Assembly (NCBI GenBank): GCA_943737045.1
Contig: CALSFV010000065.1
Coordinates: forward strand, 62,001 to 126,000
Source: Parapristionchus giblindavisi
Taxonomy: Eukaryota; Nematoda; Chromadorea; Rhabditida; Diplogasteridae
Direction of reading: 5' to 3'
DNA: 64,000 nt
The translations under genes were made by a program, and so were the position numbers. This document shows, piece by piece, positions 58,776 to 64,000 of this stretch (position 1 is its first letter; every line of letters starts with the position of its first letter). Below the pieces are notes generated by a model. That model did no database searches and was not told where the DNA came from. It saw only the letters and a list, made by a program, of their open reading frames with translations.

Positions 58776-59548
58776 GGTATACGGTATTCATCGCTCATCT
58801 ACCTCTCTATTGGTCTTTCTCTCCTCTATATTTGTAAAAATATTGGTATATTATGTCATGATTGCTAATTTATAATGTGTACCCTTTCTGTTATGTCTTT
58901 CCATCTCTTTATTACTTTCCTGCCCTATATTATTTTCATCTTTAAATCTCTTAATCTCTATCAATATTATAATCAGATCTCACATATTCATCATATATTA
59001 TTGTATAATAGGTGGCTATTTAACTGTGTATCATGCATCATTATTCTGTACATGCATCTTTTATTATATTCTATTTAATTGATAGATTGACAAATCGATT
59101 CATAGGTGCACTCACTCGTTTTTCCGTTTAGTTTGCTTTCATTCATTCATTTATTCACACTTTCTTATTTCCAATCTCTTCTTTCATTTGATAAACTCTG
59201 TCTACTCACGAGGTCTATTCATTCACTAATGGGGAAAACTGACGAAAGCTCAATCAAATATTTTCTATCGGCCTGCCTACTGTAAAAATTAAATCTATGA
59301 ATCAGTTTTCTCAATTTGAGTTCCACTTTCATCATAATTATTTCTGTATTACATCGTTTGTATTACACCCTTTTTATCTTTCTTATCGCATGTATCGTAC
59401 TTTTTATCTGATCTGCATAAATTATCTATTTTATTTGACTATGATTAATCTGTATATTCCGTTATCTATCGGATTAATCAATCAATATTTGCATTCACAT
59501 TATAATTATCCAATGGATCGATAATTTCAGTAATTGGTATAAATCAGA
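58776..59548. other. ATAD2-SF3A2 spacer
   Basis: In 773 AT-rich bases I see no exon. A ttcag at 59526-59530 and a second acceptor-like tcag before 59549 lie just upstream of the SF3A2 ATG and could accept a spliced leader. Confidence 0.4.
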
Positions 59549-60636
59549 ATGGACTTCCAGAATCGTGCTGGAGGTAAGACAGGAGGTGGAGGTGTAGCCT
59601 CTGCCTCTGATGCTGGTGTAGATCGACGAGAACGACTCAGGTATACTGTACTCCCATCTAATTTATTATCAATTCATTTTCAGACAATTGGCTCTTGAAA
59701 CGATTGATCTACAGAAGGATCCATACTTTATGAGAAATCATTTGGGTGGATATGAATGCAAATTATGTCTCACTCTACATAATAATGAAGGTATGGTATT
59801 GGATAAGCTTTATTGATTGATTGAATCGTTGTAGGATCTTATCTCGCTCATACACAAGGAAAGAAGCATCAGGCTAATCTTGGACGGAGAGCTGCCAAAG
59901 GTACTTTAGTTTGGATTAATAAATCATTATCATTTGTATGAATCAATTATACAGAAGCAAGTGAACAACCATACCTTCCTGTTCCTCAACAAGCAAAGGT
60001 TGAGACAAAGAAATTCGTCAAAATTGGAAGACCTGGATACAAGGTATCGATCGATCTAATCGATTACCGTAATCTAAACACTATTGATTACTAATTGAGG
60101 TAACACGTGAACGTGATCCTGCCACTGGACAACAAGCTCTTCTATTCCAAGTTGATTATCCTGAGATTGCTGATGGTATCTCACCACGACATCGGTATGA
60201 TATACTGTAGTCTCATAGAATTATTTATTGATTGATCATTTTCAGTTTCATGTCTGCTTACGAACAACGTATTCAACCACCAGATAAGAGATGGCAATAT
60301 CTTCTATTTGCTGCTGAACCTTATGAGACCATCTCATTCAAAATACCATCAAGGTATACTGTAGACTAATCAACATTATCGATTGATTGTTTATTTCAGA
60401 GAAGTAGATAAGAATGAAACACGATTCTGGTCATTATGGAATCCAGATACGAAACAATTCTTCCTTCAAGTACCATTCAAATTGGAGAGAATGGATAGTA
60501 GAATGGATGATGGTATGAGTAAAGATCAAAGGTTAATCAATCAATATAATATTAAGGTCTAAATGCTCCACCTCCATCAATGTTCTTAGGTCAAGGAGTA
60601 CCAGCACCTCCTCCACCTATGTTCTTACGATATTAA
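59549..60636 (+). CDS. SF3A2: Splicing factor 3A subunit 2 (SF3a66)
   Basis: A U2 snRNP component required for prespliceosome assembly, nuclear. Eight exons in phase: 59549-59640, 59684-59790, 59835-59900, 59955-60043, 60100-60194, 60246-60353, 60400-60512, 60557-60636; 249 residues. MDFQNRAGGKTGGGGVAS is the conserved start. The U1-type zinc finger is YECKLCLTLHNNEGSYLAHTQGKKH, with the two Cys and two His intact (about residues 54-77). The core KIGRPGYKVTRERDP and RWQYLLFAAEPYETI follow. The C-terminus is only a short Pro-rich tail, as in other nematodes (repo-1), without the long proline heptads of vertebrates. Confidence 0.96.
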
Positions 60637-61415
60637 TACTATTCCATTCACTCATTTGTATCTTTCAATCGATCGAGTAATCCAATGATCTACCGTATAC
60701 TCTCATTTCCATTCAAGACCTTGTTAATGTTCCAATTCCTATCATGTGCGCTATTTATTGATTTGTTAATTGTTTCATCTGGATTTGTACGTGATAAAGA
60801 TCAATGAATGAATCAATTTGAATTGAATGAAGTGGGTGTGACATAGCCCATTTGTGTATATGTTTGTTGTTATAAGATAAGATTGAGAGAATGGGAAGGT
60901 TCTCTTCCCCTTGTATAAGTGGGTCGTCCCTTCTCCTCTCGTCTCTTCTATTTCACTACCTCTCTCTTCTCTATATCTCATTCACGTGTCCTATACTCTT
61001 TCGTTCCATGAGTCACAGTCAACTTATTCCATCTCTTACTATTCTCATCTCTATACTAATCATCTGCTCAATAAGTCCTTTTATACACTCTTTTTTTCTC
61101 GTTACGCGACTTGAACAAGACATAAACATAATTGCTTTCAAATCAATCTCCTTCACACGCTATTGGGCTAAAACAGGGTGGTGTCGAGATGATTTCTACC
61201 TGTCGTTGGTTGCTATACGAAATGACTCCTTTATTCTTTTCGCTCTCTAGTATTGATTCTCTTATTTGACAACATCGTATATTTTTATTTGTTCGTCCTG
61301 TTTTCTTTCTCTATTCCGTTATGCGAACACATCTTATCTGAATATTTGTATTGAATGTTTTGTAGGATGGAAAATAATATAATGGATTTATCTAGTATCT
61401 TCATTTAGATTTAAA
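60637..61415. other. SF3A2-calpain spacer
   Basis: In 779 bases, pyrimidine-rich in the middle, no exon is supported. The segment at about 61370-61415 (tttagatttaaa before the ATG) is the likely calpain leader. Confidence 0.4.
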
Positions 61416-64000
61416 ATGTCAGATGGTGAATACTATGGAGAAGAAGGAGATGAATATGGAGGTGGAGGTGGTGAAGAGGTAATCAAAGATCAAAGATCAA
61501 CCAATATAATCAATATAATTAAGGATTACGGTGGAAATGATTATGGTGAACCAGATGAATCATATCAAGAAGAAGAAGTTGAACCAGAAGAAGAATATGA
61601 AGAGGTATTTATTATCTATATGGATTAGTATATTTCCCTTTTCTTTCATATTCAGGCTGAACCTGAAGAAGAAGCGGAAGTAGTTGAAGAAGAAGAACCA
61701 GAGGAAGAAGTAGAAGAAGGTGAAGAAGAAGGAGGAGAAGAAGGAGAAGAAGAAGGAGTAGAAGAAGGAGATGGAGATGGGAATGATTATGGACAATCTG
61801 ATGTAAGTATTCTTTATCATAAACGATTCAGTTCAATTTATACATTTATGTTTCATCATGTATGGATGACTATGGATGAGTGCATTAAATTAATTTCAAA
61901 CTGATTACATTTTCATTATCATAAATGAAGACTAATTGTGTATTCTATTCAGATAGACTAATATAGATGAATTGATTTCAGTTGAATGAATACAATGATG
62001 AAGAAAAGATTCATGAAGAACCAGAAGTTGAGATTACTGAAGAAGAACAAGAAGAACTCGTATCTGCTATGGCTAAAGGAGATCTTGTAAGTGAGACAAA
62101 TATAGTCTAGATTGATCTTTGATCTTTATCAGGGTTCAATCGATGATTCAGTACCCGCTGGTCTACCTCCTTCAAGTGGTGAGGGAGGAGAGAAGGTTCA
62201 ATTCGCAAGCATGTTCAAGGGTACTGTACATAGTGTTTACGGTATATGATGGAGATTATTGATTGATTGATTATAGGTGTAATGGATGGATTTGGTGGAG
62301 GAGGAGGAGGAATAGGAGATATCATTGGAGAGATTGGAAAGATTACTGGAGGAGGATCAGGAGGTGGTGGTGGAGGAGGTAAGATACTGTAGAATAGAGA
62401 GGATACGGTAGATTATTGATTGATTCAGTTATGACGAATCTTCTTGCATCTGGTGCTATTGGATCACTCGTAGAGAAAGGACTTGTTTCTGCTGCTACTC
62501 AGTAATATATTATTTTCCTTTAATGAGTACAGTACGATAGTTGATTTATTAATTGATTTATTTTGATCGTTTGATTGATTGATTTATTGATTATTATAGT
62601 TTCTTGCACGTGAATCCTGAAACAGGAGCAATGATTGGATCGATAGCAGGCAATTTGATATTCAATAGAGGAGGTTGTAATAACTCCCTCGGTGGTATTG
62701 GAAAGATGATTCTAGAGAATATTATGAATGGAAAGTTTAGAAGAGATGTAAGTAACTCTAAGAGATGTCAATGAATTCATCTTTGATCTTTCTTCAGATC
62801 AATCCTTTTGTTCCCCCCGTCCCTGGTGCAGCTTCGTTCAATCTTAACTTCTATGCGGAAAGAGAAAAGTGTCTGAGGGTAAGGTAGTTGTATTGATTGA
62901 TTTTATAGATTTCTTTTACAGGAACGTCGTCTATTCGAAGATCCTGAATTCCCAGCTTGTGATCGATCCATTTACTTTAAAGAGAAACCGAAACATGAAA
63001 TCATCTGGAAGAGACCAAGTGTAAGTACTAATTAATCAATAAATTACCGTATGCTTATCTTTTCAGGATATCTGTAGTAATCCCCAATTGATCGTTGAAG
63101 GTCATTCTCGTTTTGATGTTAAACAAGGAGGATTGGGAGATTGGTGAGAGGATTACTGTAGATGATTTATTGATTGATTGATTCAGTTGGTTATTAGCTG
63201 CAGTGGCTAATCTAACTCTTCGCGATGAATTATTCTATAGAGTTGTACCACCTGATCAATCATTCACCGAGAATTATGCTGGTATCATATTTATATCTTA
63301 TTCATTGATTACCTGAACATTTATTGTCTTACGATTAATATTCCTTGTAATCTAATCGATATTCATTAAGGTATATTCCATTTCCAATTCTGGAGATATG
63401 GTAAATGGGTTGATGTTGTGATCGATGATCTACTTCCTACTGTCAATGGAATGTTATATTATATGCATTCTGCTGAATCTAATGAATTCTGGAGTGCTCT
63501 ATTAGAGAAGGCTTATGCCAAGTAAGATCATATCATTCATTCACTTATCTTATTATTATCAATTCTATTAGATTATACGGTTCATATGAAAATCTGGATG
63601 GTGGATCAACTGCAGAAGCTTTGGAAGATTTCACTGGAGGTCTCACTGAGAGTTTCAGACTGGAAAAGGTTCACCACTCTGATCTTTGATCTTTGATCTT
63701 TACTCATTTTGATCCTTCTACAGACAGAACAGACAACAATTCTTGCAATGCTCGTTCGTGGATTCCAAATGGGATCATTATTCGGTTGTTCTATTGATGT
63801 AAGATACATTACTGTAATCATCTTTTCAATCAATCAATAATCCATATCAGGCTGATCCCAGTACACGTGAAGCTATTCTTCCCAATGGATTAGTTCGTGG
63901 TCATGCCTACAGTATTACTGCTCTACATACGGTATGCATACTGTAGTTGTTCAATGATCTTTGATCTTTGGTTATTGTTAAGGTGAAGACAGGTCGAGGA
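61416..64000 (+). CDS. clp-1: Calpain with acidic and Gly-rich N-terminus (CLP-1-like), 3' end outside window
   Basis: A Ca-dependent cysteine protease. Seventeen exons are visible and close in phase (61416-61478, 61524-61604, 61656-61802, 61982-62086, ..., 63851-63931, 63983-64000+), about 530 residues. The N-terminal about 130 residues are Glu/Tyr-rich, then comes a Gly-rich stretch ([13 protein letters not shown]), then NPFVPPVPG. The protease core begins LFEDPEFPA; catalytic Cys in QGGLGDCWLLAA, whose codon is split by the intron 63144-63186; His in [10 protein letters not shown]; the Asn region and C2-like part lie beyond the window. The Gly-rich head plus missing penta-EF hand (not seen yet) is the nematode CLP-1 design. 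Confidence 0.93.

Overview
This window is a piece of a nematode nuclear genome. It is AT-rich, its genes are cut by many tiny GT-AG introns (mostly about 40-80 nt), and it carries nematode-typical families: a hedgehog-related protein of the Warthog type without a Hog domain, a NAS-type astacin with EGF and CUB modules, a CLP-1-like calpain with an acidic/Gly-rich head, a Pelle/IRAK kinase and a LEX-1/ATAD2-type AAA-bromodomain protein. The species cannot be named from the sequence. All gene models below were built by hand; in every multi-exon model the intron phases close unless stated otherwise.

Layout. 58-8411 (minus): a very repetitive secreted Ser/Pro/Tyr-rich protein, running off the left edge. 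10063-11371 (minus): eIF1A. Divergent from it on the plus strand: a small one-TM protein (11996-12566), then UBXN6/UBXD1 (12568-18759) starting one base after the previous stop codon, a NOPCHAP1-like protein (19125-21443), acylaminoacyl-peptidase APEH (21941-27860), an astacin (28422-30996) and a hedgehog-related secreted protein (32627-33863). 35565-38242 (minus): Pelle/IRAK kinase. About 38341-50579: an imperfect palindrome of about 12.2 kb filling the space between the kinase and the divergent ATAD2/LEX-1 gene (50797-58775, plus). Then SF3A2 (59549-60636) and a calpain (61416 to the right edge, partial), both plus.

Mobile DNA. Ordinary introns are tiny, and almost every long one is explained by an insertion. 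A 3.5-kb hAT-like element with an 8-bp target duplication sits in UBXN6. A TTAA-flanked foldback sits in APEH. A rearranged Tc1/mariner-type element sits in the NOPCHAP1-like gene and a more complete degenerate copy in ATAD2. Two foldbacks sit in the repetitive-protein gene. The large palindrome carries further nested insertions in one arm only, so the other arm preserves the empty target site. Several of the foldback structures carry tRNA-like modules with recognisable B boxes.

Functionally the genes are a mixture: translation (eIF1A), splicing (SF3A2), proteostasis (UBXN6, APEH, calpain), snoRNP assembly (NOPCHAP1-like), innate/embryonic signalling (Pelle), chromatin (ATAD2) and secreted matrix or cuticle-type proteins (repetitive protein, astacin, hedgehog-related). 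The clearest cotranscription signal is the one-base spacing between the small TM gene and UBXN6, where the same 3' splice site could serve cis-splicing of the first gene and trans-splicing of the second.
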